From VAZQ01 sp045811525 (lineage in GTDB: Bacteria > Pseudomonadota > Alphaproteobacteria > Rhizobiales > Xanthobacteraceae), in NCBI GenBank assembly GCA_045811525.1, contig JBJMTV010000014.1, forward strand, positions 1 through 64,000: DNA of 64,000 bases. The letters are read 5' to 3'. Below, one piece after another: positions 25,606 through 34,367 of the stretch (position 1 is its first letter; each line of letters starts with the position of its first letter). A model generated the notes under the pieces. That model was not told the origin of the DNA. It saw only the letters and a list, made by a program, of their open reading frames with translations, and did not search any database. The position numbers were made by a program, and so were the translations under genes.

Positions 25606-27038
25606 TGCGACGTCTGCGCCGGACCAAGATCATCGCCACGCTCGGCCCTGCCTCCTCCGACCAAGCCGTGATCGGCAGGTTGTTCGCAGCCGGAGCCGAC
25701 GTGTTCCGCATCAACATGAGCCACACGACGCATGAGCGCATGCGTGAGCTCATTGCCAGCATCCGCGCCGTGGAGCAGGAGCACGGCCGGCCAGTCGGAA
25801 TTCTGGTCGACCTGCAGGGACCCAAGCTCAGGGTCGGCAGCTTTGCCGCGAGCCCGGCCACGCTGGTCCAGGGCGAAAGCTTCACACTCGACGGCGATCG
25901 CACGCCCGGGGACAGCAGCCGCGTGCACCTGCCGCACCCTGAGATCTTTGCCGCGGTCGCCCCCGGCCACAGCGTCCTTCTTGATGACGGCAAGCTCCGC
26001 CTCGTCGTCACCGACGTGAGCAGCGATCGCATCGTCACCCGCGTCGAGGTGGGCGGGAGATTGTCGGACCGCAAGGGCGTAAGCCTCCCCGACACGACCG
26101 TGCCGTTCTCCGCATTGGCGCCAAAGGACCGCTCGGACCTTGAAGCTGCGCTGGATGCCGGCATCGATTGGGTCGCGCTGTCGTTCATCCAAAGGCCCGA
26201 GGACATCGCCGAGGCGAAGAAGATTACGCGCGGCCGCGCCGTCGTCATGGCCAAGATCGAGAAGCCACAAGCGGTGCACCGGCTCGACGAGATCATGGAG
26301 GCCGCTGACGCTCTCATGGTGGCGCGCGGCGATCTCGGCGTGGAAATGCCGCTCGAAAAAGTGCCGGGCGTGCAGAAGTACATGACGCGTGCGGCGCGCC
26401 GCGCCGGCAAGCCGGTCGTCGTGGCGACGCAGATGCTGGAATCGATGATCACCAGTCCGGTGCCGACGCGCGCCGAGGTGTCGGACGTGTCCACCGCCAT
26501 CTTCGAAGGCGCCGACGCCATCATGCTTTCCGCGGAATCCGCAGCCGGCCAATACCCGACCGAGGCGGTCGCCACCATGAACCGCATCGCCGAGGAGGTA
26601 GAGAGCGATCGGATCTATCAAACCATCATTCATGCCCAGCGGGCGGACCCGGAGGCGACCGGTGCCGATGCCATTTCAGCAGCGGCACGACAGATCGCGG
26701 AGACGCTCGATCTGCCGGCGATCGTGTGCTGGACGAGCTCAGGCTCAACGGGCCTGCGGGTGGCGCGCGAACGGCCGACCTCACCCGTGGTGGCGATCTC
26801 ACCCAACACTTCGACCGGCCGCAGGCTCTCGCTCGTCTGGGGCGTACACTGCATCGTTGCCGAGGACGCGCACGACCTCGACGACATGGTCGAGCGTGCC
26901 TGCCGGCTCGCCTTCAAGGACGGATTCGCCAAAGCCGGCCAGCGCGTCATCATCGTCGCTGGTGTGCCGCTCGGTACCCCCGGCGCCACCAACATGCTGA
27001 GGATTGCTTTCGTCGGAGCCGATGCGGCCCGCGCGTAA
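25605..27038 (+). CDS. pyk: Pyruvate kinase
   Basis: A 477-residue glycolytic enzyme converting phosphoenolpyruvate and ADP to pyruvate and ATP. Visible signatures are KIIATLGPASS near the N terminus, INMSH (phosphate and metal site), the active-site Lys217 in KIEKPQA, ARGDLGVE and ATQMLESM. The frame is open upstream, but the ATG at 25605 gives the standard N terminus and overlaps the DUF1036 stop. The length is normal. Confidence 0.96.
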   Translation: MRRLRRTKIIATLGPASSDQAVIGRLFAAGADVFRINMSHTTHERMRELIASIRAVEQEHGRPVGILVDLQGPKLRVGSFAASPATLVQGESFTLDGDRTPGDSSRVHLPHPEIFAAVAPGHSVLLDDGKLRLVVTDVSSDRIVTRVEVGGRLSDRKGVSLPDTTVPFSALAPKDRSDLEAALDAGIDWVALSFIQRPEDIAEAKKITRGRAVVMAKIEKPQAVHRLDEIMEAADALMVARGDLGVEMPLEKVPGVQKYMTRAARRAGKPVVVATQMLESMITSPVPTRAEVSDVSTAIFEGADAIMLSAESAAGQYPTEAVATMNRIAEEVESDRIYQTIIHAQRADPEATGADAISAAARQIAETLDLPAIVCWTSSGSTGLRVARERPTSPVVAISPNTSTGRRLSLVWGVHCIVAEDAHDLDDMVERACRLAFKDGFAKAGQRVIIVAGVPLGTPGATNMLRIAFVGADAARA

Positions 27039-27086
27039 GTGCTCGTGTGGCGGTTCAGACAGGCGCGAGCGACATGCGCGGAATGC

Positions 27087-27728
27087 TCAGATGTCGCGGC
27101 CGTCGATCTTGTCGGCGAGCTTCTTCACGAGATCGGGAATGCGCTCGAGCTTGGGATGAACCGCCAGCGCGCGGCGATACGCGTCGAGCGCGCGCTTGTC
27201 GTCGCCAATCTCCTGCAGCATGATGCCAAGCCCGGAGAGCGCCCCGAAATGGCGCGGCTCGCGCGCCAGAACCTCCTCCAGATCGGCCATGGCGCTGCCG
27301 AAATCCTTCTTGTTGTAATAAATCGTGGCGCGCCGGTTCCACGCCTCAACGAAGTCTGGCCTCATGTCGATAATCGCATCGAGCAGCTTGACGGCGAGAT
27401 CGAGGTCCTTGCCGTCCGCCGCCGTCTTGGCGCGTTCCATCAGCAGATTGGCCGTATCGCTTGGCGAAGCGAGCCAGATCGCCCAGATGCGGTTCTCCAC
27501 GTACTTCGCGCTCTCGTCATCGGGCGCCACCTTGAGCGCCTCAAACAAGCGATCGAGGTTTTGCGCCTTGTCGCCGCGTTGAGCGCGCGGCAGCGAGGTG
27601 GGAGGCTCGGCCGGTTGCGGTGGAGTGGGGTCGACCGCCTGTGCTGTGGCGGGCCCTGGCACGAGGAGGGCACACGCCAACAGGGGGATGGCGAGACCCG
27701 CTGCGACCTGTCGGAACCGCTTACTCAT
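27087..27728 (-). CDS. Exported tetratricopeptide-repeat protein
   Basis: A 213-residue protein with a signal peptide ending near PATAQA (about residue 31), a Pro-rich spacer and about four TPR helical repeats. Repeat signatures include AWNRRATIYYNKKDFGSAMADLEEVLAREP and the following AYRRALAVHP, read here as separate repeats. It is probably periplasmic and mediates protein contacts. Partners are not indicated by the neighbours, pyk and rpmJ. Confidence 0.85.
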   Translation of the reverse strand: MSKRFRQVAAGLAIPLLACALLVPGPATAQAVDPTPPQPAEPPTSLPRAQRGDKAQNLDRLFEALKVAPDDESAKYVENRIWAIWLASPSDTANLLMERAKTAADGKDLDLAVKLLDAIIDMRPDFVEAWNRRATIYYNKKDFGSAMADLEEVLAREPRHFGALSGLGIMLQEIGDDKRALDAYRRALAVHPKLERIPDLVKKLADKIDGRDI

Positions 27729-27800
27729 TCAGTAGACGTAGGCATCCAGTTCGGCACAATAAAGACCCGACCCGGGTTGTCGGGCGCCGGCACGCTAGAA

Positions 27801-27926
27801 TCAGCCCTGACGCGCCTTGAACCGGCGCTGGACCTTGTTGATCACGTAGAGCCGACCCTTGCGCCGCACCAGGCGGTTGTTGCGGTGGCGGCCCCGCAGC
27901 GATTTCAAAGAGTTACGGACCTTCAT
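27801..27926 (-). CDS. rpmJ: 50S ribosomal protein bL36, cysteine-free type
   Basis: A 41-residue very basic protein, read directly from the complement: it begins MKVRNSLKSLRGRHRNN and ends KARQG. It lacks the four zinc-binding Cys/His residues of the C+ form and has the insert typical of the YkgO-like (type B) L36. In alphaproteobacteria this form is often the only L36. CGGAG lies a few bases before the ATG. It is a complete gene. Confidence 0.93.
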   Translation of the reverse strand: MKVRNSLKSLRGRHRNNRLVRRKGRLYVINKVQRRFKARQG

Positions 27927-28059
27927 GACAATTCACTCCGGGCGCCCGCCGGGGCGCGCTGATCTCGTTCGGCGCGGAAACTAGGGATGCGAGGCGACGG
28001 CGTCAATCGCGGCGAAGCTCGCCCTTGCCGTCGGGGCGAGCCCTACCGGCGCGCGGCCC

Positions 28060-28341
28060 TCACTTGATCTCGACGTCCTGCCAGAAGCCGATCCAGTGAT
28101 CCACGTCCTGCATCTTGGCCCTCGGCGCCTCGTAGGACCAGGCCGCACGCGAGCTGCGTGTGCTCTCACTGGCGACGTCGTAGAACTGCACGCCATGCGG
28201 ACAGGCGAGATCACGTTCCGTCTTTGCTGCTTGGTGCAACAGCTCCATGCGCACCGTCTCGCGCGGGAAATAGCGGTAGCCATCGACCTCGAGGGTTCGA
28301 TCGCTCTGCGCAATGACCTGACCGTGCCAGATTGCCTGCAT
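28060..28341 (-). CDS. DUF427 family protein
   Basis: A 93-residue small protein with the DUF427 pattern: an N-terminal IWHGQVIAQSDRTLEVDG, then RYFPRE, and the C-terminal DHWIGFWQDVEI. The family forms a small beta-fold of unknown biochemical function. The start MQAIWHG is chosen because GGAGG lies just upstream; a start four codons earlier is possible. Its middle part contains CPHG, a variant of the CPYKG-type motif of relatives. Confidence 0.8.
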   Translation of the reverse strand: MQAIWHGQVIAQSDRTLEVDGYRYFPRETVRMELLHQAAKTERDLACPHGVQFYDVASESTRSSRAAWSYEAPRAKMQDVDHWIGFWQDVEIK

Positions 28342-28464
28342 GACCTCCTCCAAACGAGCGGGCTTGCGAGCAAGCCAGTGGTTCTGTTTGCGGCACCGTC
28401 TTAGCCTATCGCTGGCGCTGTCGTAAACCGCTTCGCGCAGCTTGGCAGACCGGGCGATACTTCG

Positions 28465-28604
28465 CGCGCACGGTGCTGCGCACCTTTGCGCACGCTACCC
28501 ACTACACCGCTCGATGCGCCGTAGGGTGTGCAAAGCCGCGCAGCGGCGTGCGCACCATTGTCCGAATCCGTGCGCACGGTGCTTCGCACCTATGCCCACC
28601 CTAC
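28465..28604. repeat. Dispersed hairpin repeat, copy A (three modules)
   Basis: Three modules are seen in alternating orientation: reverse 28465-28498, forward 28521-28555 and reverse 28570-28604. Each has an outer stem of the GTGCGCA/TGCGCAC type, a 5-bp apical stem and a flank reading GTAGG or CCTAC. The apical stem is GGTGC/GCACC in the reverse modules and GCCGC/GCGGC in the forward one, so pairing is kept although bases differ. It lies between the start of DUF427 and the 3' end of the CadC-like regulator gene. Related copies are at 33322-33540 and 61135-61290. Confidence 0.85.
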
Positions 28605-28631
28605 ACGGCGCGGTCCATCATGCACACTACA

Positions 28632-30191
28632 CTAGGTCAGACCGGCGCGGCGGAATGCCTCCAGGTAATGCTCTCGCTCCGCCGCCTCCCTGATCGGCAT
28701 CTCGCTCGCGAGCCACGCGAGCGAGATATTGGGCTGCGTGCGGCGCAACTCCTCGGCTGCGAGCTTCGCCACCGCGTCCTCGCCGGCCATTGCTGCGGCC
28801 GCCGTGAGCACCCGATGCGCACCGACAAAGTCCACGCGTTGCCTGATCCCCTCGCGCGCAAGCCGCATCGCCTCCACGTAGTTGCGCCGGACAAACTCCA
28901 CATAGGAGGCGATCCCGTAATAGACCGCTGAAAACGGGTCGCGCGGGCTCAAGCGCAGAGCCCGGCCTACTGCCTGGCGACCTTCTTCCAAGCGGCCGCA
29001 ATAAGCCAAGGTCAAGCCGTAATAGCCCTGTGCAAGCGAGAAGCTCGGATTGAGCCGCAGCGACAACTCGAATTCGGCAAGCGCGTCTTCGAAGCGGCGC
29101 GTGAAGAGGTACGCACTCCCGAGCGCGTGGTGTGCCCACGGGTCCTCGCTGTCGGCCTGGATGGCGGCCCCGGCAGCGCGCTCCGCCATGTCGATGATGC
29201 TGGTCATGTCCATCCAGCCCATATGCGCGGCGAAAGTATAGCTCGCGGCCAGCACGCCAAGGGCGCGGCCGTATTGCGGGTCGATTGCGATCGCCTTTTC
29301 CAGCAGCGCCTGCGCAACCACATTGTCCTGCCGCGTGACACGCCAGTAATGCGAGAGTGCGCGCATGACCAGGTCCCAGGCGTCCATGCTGTCGGGCGAC
29401 TTGCGCGTCGCGCGGAAACTCTCGGCGGCATAGAGCTGCGGTTCGATGGCGGCCACGATAGCGGCGGTGATCTCGTCCTGGACCGCGAATACGTCAGCGA
29501 GGTCGCGGTCGTAGCGCTCGGCCCACAAGTGGCTGCCGGTCGCCACGTCATTGAGCTGGGCCGTGATGCGCACGCGATTGCCTTCTCGGCGCACGCTCCC
29601 TTCCACCACATAGCCGACGCCCAGCTCCTCGCCGACCTGCTTCAGATGGACAGCGCGATGCTTGTAGATAAACGACGAGTTGCGGGCGATCACAAAGAAC
29701 CAGCGCAACTTCGAGAGCGCCGTGATGATGTCCTCGCTGATCCCGTCGGAGAAATATTCCTGCTGCGGATCGCCGGTCATATTGGTGAAGGGAAGCACCG
29801 CGAGCGCCGGCCGGTCGAGCAGCGGCAATGCGCGCGAGGGATGCTGCAGATCCTCCTGTATGGGCACTTCGCCACCAGATGAGGCGAGGCGCACTTCGGC
29901 GATGAAGCGAAACCCTTTGCGCGCGACAGTACGGATCAGCTTCTGCTCGCCGCCACTGTCGCCGATCGCTTTGCGCGCTGCATTGATGCGGCTGGTCAGC
30001 GTCGACTCGGAAACGATGCGGCCGCCCCACACGGATCCGATGAGGTCGTCCTTGCTGACCACCCGCTCGCGATTTTCCAGGAGATGCACGAGCACGTCGA
30101 AAACCTGCGGCTCAACCGCGATCACCGCAGCGCTGCGCTTGAGCTCGCGCCGGTCGGTATCCAGCACGCAATCGGCAAAGTCAAAGCGCAC
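28632..30191 (-). CDS. CadC-like regulator: winged-helix, TolB/cyclase-like and TPR domains
   Basis: A 519-residue protein. The N-terminal OmpR-type winged helix (about 1-98; LLENRERVVSKDDLIGSVWG, then RTVARKGFRF) binds DNA. A TolB-like domain typical of rhizobial cyclase-like proteins follows (LAVLPFTNMTGD, VVEGSVRREGNRVRITAQL) at about 128-250. TPR-like repeats fill the rest. There is no receiver domain and no clear transmembrane helix, so it is probably a cytosolic sensor-regulator. The start is GTG after GAGGCGAGG. It is divergent from the MddA-like gene, 147 bp away, which makes that gene a candidate target. Confidence 0.85.
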   Translation of the reverse strand: MRFDFADCVLDTDRRELKRSAAVIAVEPQVFDVLVHLLENRERVVSKDDLIGSVWGGRIVSESTLTSRINAARKAIGDSGGEQKLIRTVARKGFRFIAEVRLASSGGEVPIQEDLQHPSRALPLLDRPALAVLPFTNMTGDPQQEYFSDGISEDIITALSKLRWFFVIARNSSFIYKHRAVHLKQVGEELGVGYVVEGSVRREGNRVRITAQLNDVATGSHLWAERYDRDLADVFAVQDEITAAIVAAIEPQLYAAESFRATRKSPDSMDAWDLVMRALSHYWRVTRQDNVVAQALLEKAIAIDPQYGRALGVLAASYTFAAHMGWMDMTSIIDMAERAAGAAIQADSEDPWAHHALGSAYLFTRRFEDALAEFELSLRLNPSFSLAQGYYGLTLAYCGRLEEGRQAVGRALRLSPRDPFSAVYYGIASYVEFVRRNYVEAMRLAREGIRQRVDFVGAHRVLTAAAAMAGEDAVAKLAAEELRRTQPNISLAWLASEMPIREAAEREHYLEAFRRAGLT

Positions 30192-30338
30192 GTCCTCGCC
30201 TCACCCAAGTCGGTTCTCAAGCAACAATCGAGCCGATCTCGCGCAGAAATCAAGCAGCCGGCAAAGCTTTCCGCGCGGCTCGCGTATTACGGTTCACTCC
30301 GGCGACTCTTGCGCCCATTGGCAATGTCGGAGAACAAC

Positions 30339-31115
30339 ATGGCTCAGACCGAGATGCTCGTGCACGATATCCGCTGCCATCCCGCCGCGCGACTGGGTGC
30401 CTTCCTCTATGGCCTTGCCTCGTACGGCACGGCCGTTTTGACGATCTGCTATGCAGTGGGCTTCGTCTCCGCGCTGTTGGTGCCGAAAACGATCGACAGC
30501 GGCGTGGCGGGCGATCCGCTGCATGCAGCTGCCGTCAACCTGCTGCTGATGGCTCTGTTTGCGCTCCAGCATAGCGTCATGGCGCGTCCCCAGTTCAAGG
30601 AATGGTGGACGCAATATGTGCACAAATCGATGGAGCGAAGCACCTACGTGCTGTTGGCGAGCCTCGCCCTCATTCTGCTGTTCTGGCAGTGGCGCCCGAT
30701 GCCCACCATCATCTGGCAGGTGACCGAGCCGACGGTTGCCGCCTCGTTGACGGTCCTTGCCTTGCTTGGCTGGGTGATTGTCCTGACCAGCACGTTTCTG
30801 ATCAACCATTTCGAGTTGTTCGGACTGCACCAGGTCACCAACCATCTTCGTGGGCAGCCTATGCCGAATGCCCGATTCCGTACGCCCTTCTTCTACAACT
30901 TCGTACGCCATCCCATCTATCTCGGTTTCCTGATCGCGTTCTGGGCCACGCCCCTCATGACCACCGGGCATCTGCTGTTTGCCGGCGTCACGACAGCATA
31001 CATCCTCGTGGGGATTTGGCTGGAGGAGCGCGATCTGACGGCAGTTTTCGGCGACGAATACCGCCGTTACAAAGAGCGCGTGTCGATGCTGCTCCCTTGG
31101 CGCAGATCAGCGTGA
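30339..31115 (+). CDS. Methanethiol S-methyltransferase-like membrane protein (MddA/NnrU type)
   Basis: A 258-residue inner-membrane protein with five or six hydrophobic segments. The C-terminal region has the isoprenylcysteine-methyltransferase pattern: RHPIYLGFLIAFW, then EERDLTAVFGDEYRRYK. The length and the N-terminal region match MddA, which makes dimethyl sulfide from methanethiol and S-adenosylmethionine. NnrU-like proteins are the main alternative. The start at 30339 is chosen for GGAG six bases upstream; ATG at 30324 lacks a ribosome-binding site. Confidence 0.75.
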   Translation: MAQTEMLVHDIRCHPAARLGAFLYGLASYGTAVLTICYAVGFVSALLVPKTIDSGVAGDPLHAAAVNLLLMALFALQHSVMARPQFKEWWTQYVHKSMERSTYVLLASLALILLFWQWRPMPTIIWQVTEPTVAASLTVLALLGWVIVLTSTFLINHFELFGLHQVTNHLRGQPMPNARFRTPFFYNFVRHPIYLGFLIAFWATPLMTTGHLLFAGVTTAYILVGIWLEERDLTAVFGDEYRRYKERVSMLLPWRRSA

Positions 31116-31281
31116 CCGCAGCATGTCTCGCATGGTGCCGGCAGCGGCACCATTCGGCTGCTAAAGGATACCTCGGCATCACCAAAGGGTGATGCTCTCC
31201 GCGTTGCTCCGAATGCACGGCGCGCGCATGTTAATTTTGAACATGCCGCAGCGTTCGCGCGCTTCAAACGCAGGAAAGAAC

Positions 31282-32283
31282 ATGGCGATGAGGCGACGGG
31301 AATTGATGGTGGCGGCGGGCGCTGCCGCGCTGCTCGGGATTGCAGCGCCGGCGCGCGCTGCAATCTCACGCAATCAGGTGCGTCGCATCGGCGTGCTGAC
31401 GGGGCTCACTGCCGATGATCCAGAATCGCAAACGCGTCTCACCGCTTTCGCCCAGGGCTTGCAGCAATTGGGCTGGAGCATCGGACAGAATGTTGTCATC
31501 GATTATCGCTGGAGCGGCGGCGATGCCGAGCTCATGCGCAAATACGCCGTGCAACTGGCAGAGCTCGAGCCGGATGTCATCCTCGCGCATTCGAGCGGCG
31601 CGGTGGCAGCCTTGTTGCAGGCGACCCGCACCATTCCAGTGGTGTTCACGTTGGTTGCGGATCCGGTGGGAGCCGGGTTCGTGGACAGCCTCGCGCGCCC
31701 GGGCGGCAACGTCACGGGGATGACCAACTTCGACTATTCCATGAGTGGAAAGTGGTTGGAGCTTCTCAAGCACGTTGCGCCGCATGTCACGCGCGCGGGG
31801 GTGCTGCGTGAATCAGCGATCGCGGCCGGGCCGGGCCAGTTCGGCGCGATCCAGGCGGTCGCGCCCGCGGTCGGGATCGAATTGCGTGCCATCGATGTGC
31901 GCGATGCCGCTCAGATCGAGCGCGACATTACGGCCTTTGCACAGGAGCCCAGGCGTGGGCTCATTGTGACCGGCAGCCCGGCGGCGACAGTGCATCGCGA
32001 CCTCATCATCGGATTAGCCGCGCGACATCGGCTGCCGGCCGTCTACAATTCGAGCTTCTATGCCGCGAGCGGCGGCTTGCTGGCCTATGGGCCTGACTTC
32101 CTCGATCAATTTCGCCGGGCGGCGAACTACGTCGACCGAATCCTGCGCGGGGAAAAGGCCGCCGACCTGCCGGTGCAGGCGCCCACGAAGTTTGCCCTGG
32201 TGGTGAACGCCCGCACCGCCAAAGCACTCGCGCTCGAGGTCCCGGGTACACTCCTCGCGCTCGCCGACGATGTGATCGACTGA
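31282..32283 (+). CDS. Orphan ABC-type substrate-binding protein (DUF534/TrpX-like)
   Basis: A 333-residue exported protein of the ABC-transporter 'tryptophan/tyrosine' receptor family. A Tat-like leader (MRRRELMVAAGAAALLG...ARA) is followed by RRIGVLTGL and two Rossmann-like lobes. RPGGNVTGMT is a family hallmark. No permease or ATPase gene is adjacent, so it is an orphan receptor. The ligand is unknown. CAGGAAAG precedes the ATG. Confidence 0.85.
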   Translation: MAMRRRELMVAAGAAALLGIAAPARAAISRNQVRRIGVLTGLTADDPESQTRLTAFAQGLQQLGWSIGQNVVIDYRWSGGDAELMRKYAVQLAELEPDVILAHSSGAVAALLQATRTIPVVFTLVADPVGAGFVDSLARPGGNVTGMTNFDYSMSGKWLELLKHVAPHVTRAGVLRESAIAAGPGQFGAIQAVAPAVGIELRAIDVRDAAQIERDITAFAQEPRRGLIVTGSPAATVHRDLIIGLAARHRLPAVYNSSFYAASGGLLAYGPDFLDQFRRAANYVDRILRGEKAADLPVQAPTKFALVVNARTAKALALEVPGTLLALADDVID

Positions 32284-32327
32284 CCTGCCACCAGCTTCGG
32301 CCCAGCACCTTCGTCGCGCGGCCCACA

Positions 32328-33302
32328 CTACTCCGGCTCTATGGCCGCGGCCTTGATCATGTCGGTCCACTTGATGAGTTGTGCGTCGGCGAATTGACCG
32401 AGCTCCGCCGGCGAGCTCGAGAACGCTTCGAACCCCACCTCGGCGAGCTTGTTCTTGATCGCCGGCGCATCGATGATCGGCCGCAGCTCGGCGCTGAGCC
32501 GTTCGATGATCGGCGCTGGCGTACGCGCCGGCGCGAACAGCCCGGCCCACGAATCCATGTCGAAATCGGTAATGCCGGATTCGTGCAGTGAAGGCACGTC
32601 CGGCAGAAGTGCGCTGCGCTTGAGCCGCGTGCCGGCGAGCGGACGCAGCGTGCCAGCCCGGATATGCGGGAGTGCAGATGTCAGGTCCGAGATCACCAGC
32701 GAGACGCGGCCGCCGAGAACGTCATTGAGAGCGATCGGGACTGTCTTGTACGGAACGTGGAGGATGTTCACGTTGGCGCGGCGCTTGAATGTCTCGCCTG
32801 CCACTATGCCCGAGGTGTTGCCGCTGGCATACGAGAGCTTACCCGGATTGACCCGCGCATAGGCGATCAGATCCGCAACCGAGTAGATCGGGATGGATTG
32901 GTGAATGAGAAAAGCGAAGGTGTAGCTGCCGACGCGTGTGATCGGCGCGAAGTCCTTGACCGGATCGTACGCGAGCGTCTTGTTCAAGCTCGGCGCGGCC
33001 GAATGCGGGCTGTTGGTACTCATGAGCAGCGTGTAGCCATCGGGCGCCGAGCGGGCCACTTGCGTCGCGCCGATCGCACCATTTGCGCCCGACTTGTCCT
33101 CGATCACGATCGACTGTTTCAGCGCAACCGAGAGCGGCTGCGCTATCACCCGTGTGACCGTATCGGTCCCGGATCCGGCTCCAAACGGCACCACAATGGT
33201 GATCGGCCGTGTCGGATAATCCTCCTCTCCTGCATAAGCCGCGGTCATCCCAAAGGCCGGAGCCGTTGCGAGTTGCAGGAAGCTTCTACGGCTGAACCTC
33301 AT
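32328..33302 (-). CDS. Orphan Bug/TctC periplasmic receptor
   Basis: A 324-residue tripartite-tricarboxylate-type receptor. The Tat-like signal MRFSRRSFLQLATAP is followed by YPTRPITIVVPFGAGSGTD, the family's first motif; PDGYTLLM, HVPYKTVPIALND and LLPDVPSLHESG are further hallmarks. GGAGAG precedes the ATG. No TctA/TctB membrane genes are near. Such receptors bind organic acids or amides and may act in sensing. The 5' end abuts the hairpin repeat copy B. Confidence 0.9.
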   Translation of the reverse strand: MRFSRRSFLQLATAPAFGMTAAYAGEEDYPTRPITIVVPFGAGSGTDTVTRVIAQPLSVALKQSIVIEDKSGANGAIGATQVARSAPDGYTLLMSTNSPHSAAPSLNKTLAYDPVKDFAPITRVGSYTFAFLIHQSIPIYSVADLIAYARVNPGKLSYASGNTSGIVAGETFKRRANVNILHVPYKTVPIALNDVLGGRVSLVISDLTSALPHIRAGTLRPLAGTRLKRSALLPDVPSLHESGITDFDMDSWAGLFAPARTPAPIIERLSAELRPIIDAPAIKNKLAEVGFEAFSSSPAELGQFADAQLIKWTDMIKAAAIEPE

Positions 33303-33321
33303 GGCACTCTCCATCCCACGG

Positions 33322-33540
33322 GCGCGTGCGCACCATCGGTGTCGGGGCGCGGATTGGTGCGCACGGTGCTTCGCACCTTTGCGCACCCTACAGCAAGGCC
33401 TCGCATTCGTGCGACACGCCGCGGCCTCAAGGTTTTTCGACGTAGGGTGCGGCAAAGCCGCGGGAGCGGCGTGCGCACCATCAACTTGCGGCGCTGCGCA
33501 GCATTGGCGTGCGTGCGCCGATTGGAGCGCACGGTGCTTT
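33322..33540. repeat. Dispersed hairpin repeat, copy B (two full and two partial modules)
   Basis: Full modules are reverse 33358-33391 (apical GGTGC/GCACC) and forward 33442-33478 (apical GCCGC/GCGGC, loop GGGA). A half forward module is at 33322-33336 and a half reverse module at 33521-33540. The outer stems and GTAGG/CCTAC flanks are the same as in copy A. It fills most of the 330-bp gap between the divergent Bug receptor and lectin-like genes. Nothing else is recognised in that gap. Confidence 0.85.
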
Positions 33541-33632
33541 CCTCCGGCAGTTGAAATGCATACCATTGCGCCGCGGCATGAGGCCGGCAACTCAGCGGCC
33601 ACTCATAATGCCGAGCACAGAGAGAGGTTTGA

Positions 33633-34301
33633 ATGAGCAGACGAGTTGGAGTTTCGCTTCTCGCGGTCATGGCGACAGCGGCTTTCGTGGGCACCATCGC
33701 TCCGGGTGAGGCGCAGCAGAACAACATGACGTTCTTTGTCACCAGCGCGGGCAAAGGCAAGGGTGCCGATCTCGGCGGCCTCGAGGGTGCCGATGCGCAC
33801 TGCCAGGCACTCGCGCGCGCCGCCGGCTCCAGCCAGACCAACTGGCGCGCCTATCTGAGCACGACCGCGCCCGGTGGCGAGGCCGGCGTCAACGCGCGTG
33901 ATCGTATCGGCAAGGGCCCGTGGCAGAATGCCAAAGGTACCGTCGTTGCCAAGAGCATTGAGGAGTTGCACTCCGATGCGGTCAACATCACCAAGCAGAC
34001 AGCGCTGACGGAAAAAGGAGAGCCTGTTCCGGGTCGCGGTGATCCGGTCAATGAGCACGACATCCTGACCGGCTCCGACCCGATGGGCATGTTCTCAACC
34101 GCCGGCGGCGATACCACCTGCGGTAATTGGACCAAGAGCGCCGAAGGCTCGGCCATCGTCGGGCACCACGATCGTGCCGGCCTGAAGGACACCAGACACA
34201 TGAAGTCCTGGAATTCTTCGCATGGCTCGCGCGCCTGCAGTCAGGAGGACCTCAAGGCCTCTGGAGGGGCCGGCCGCCTCTACTGCTTTGTTGCGAACTG
34301 A
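33633..34301 (+). CDS. Exported lectin-like (C-type lectin/endostatin-fold) protein
   Basis: A 222-residue secreted or periplasmic protein with a signal peptide ending near GEAQ (about residue 28). The body starts MTFFVTSAGKGKGADLGGLEGADAHCQALA, matching a family often named 'lectin' in rhizobial genomes. It has a small set of cysteines (HCQAL, TTCGNW, RACSQ, LYCFVAN) that could form disulfides. Conserved NWRAYLS and FSTAGGDTTCGNWTK segments suggest a C-type-lectin or endostatin-like fold. Ligand and role are unknown. The start follows AGAGAGG. Confidence 0.65.
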   Translation: MSRRVGVSLLAVMATAAFVGTIAPGEAQQNNMTFFVTSAGKGKGADLGGLEGADAHCQALARAAGSSQTNWRAYLSTTAPGGEAGVNARDRIGKGPWQNAKGTVVAKSIEELHSDAVNITKQTALTEKGEPVPGRGDPVNEHDILTGSDPMGMFSTAGGDTTCGNWTKSAEGSAIVGHHDRAGLKDTRHMKSWNSSHGSRACSQEDLKASGGAGRLYCFVAN

Positions 34302-34367
34302 CGCCTCTCTGCCTTCAGGCGTTGCAGCGGCCGGGTCATTCCCGGCCGCTCGCGCATTGAAGCGTCC

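Noticed and set aside
28441..28624. Small open frames in the gap between DUF427 and the CadC-like regulator
   Set aside because: They are made of the hairpin repeat modules and read as Cys/His/Arg-rich low-complexity peptides.
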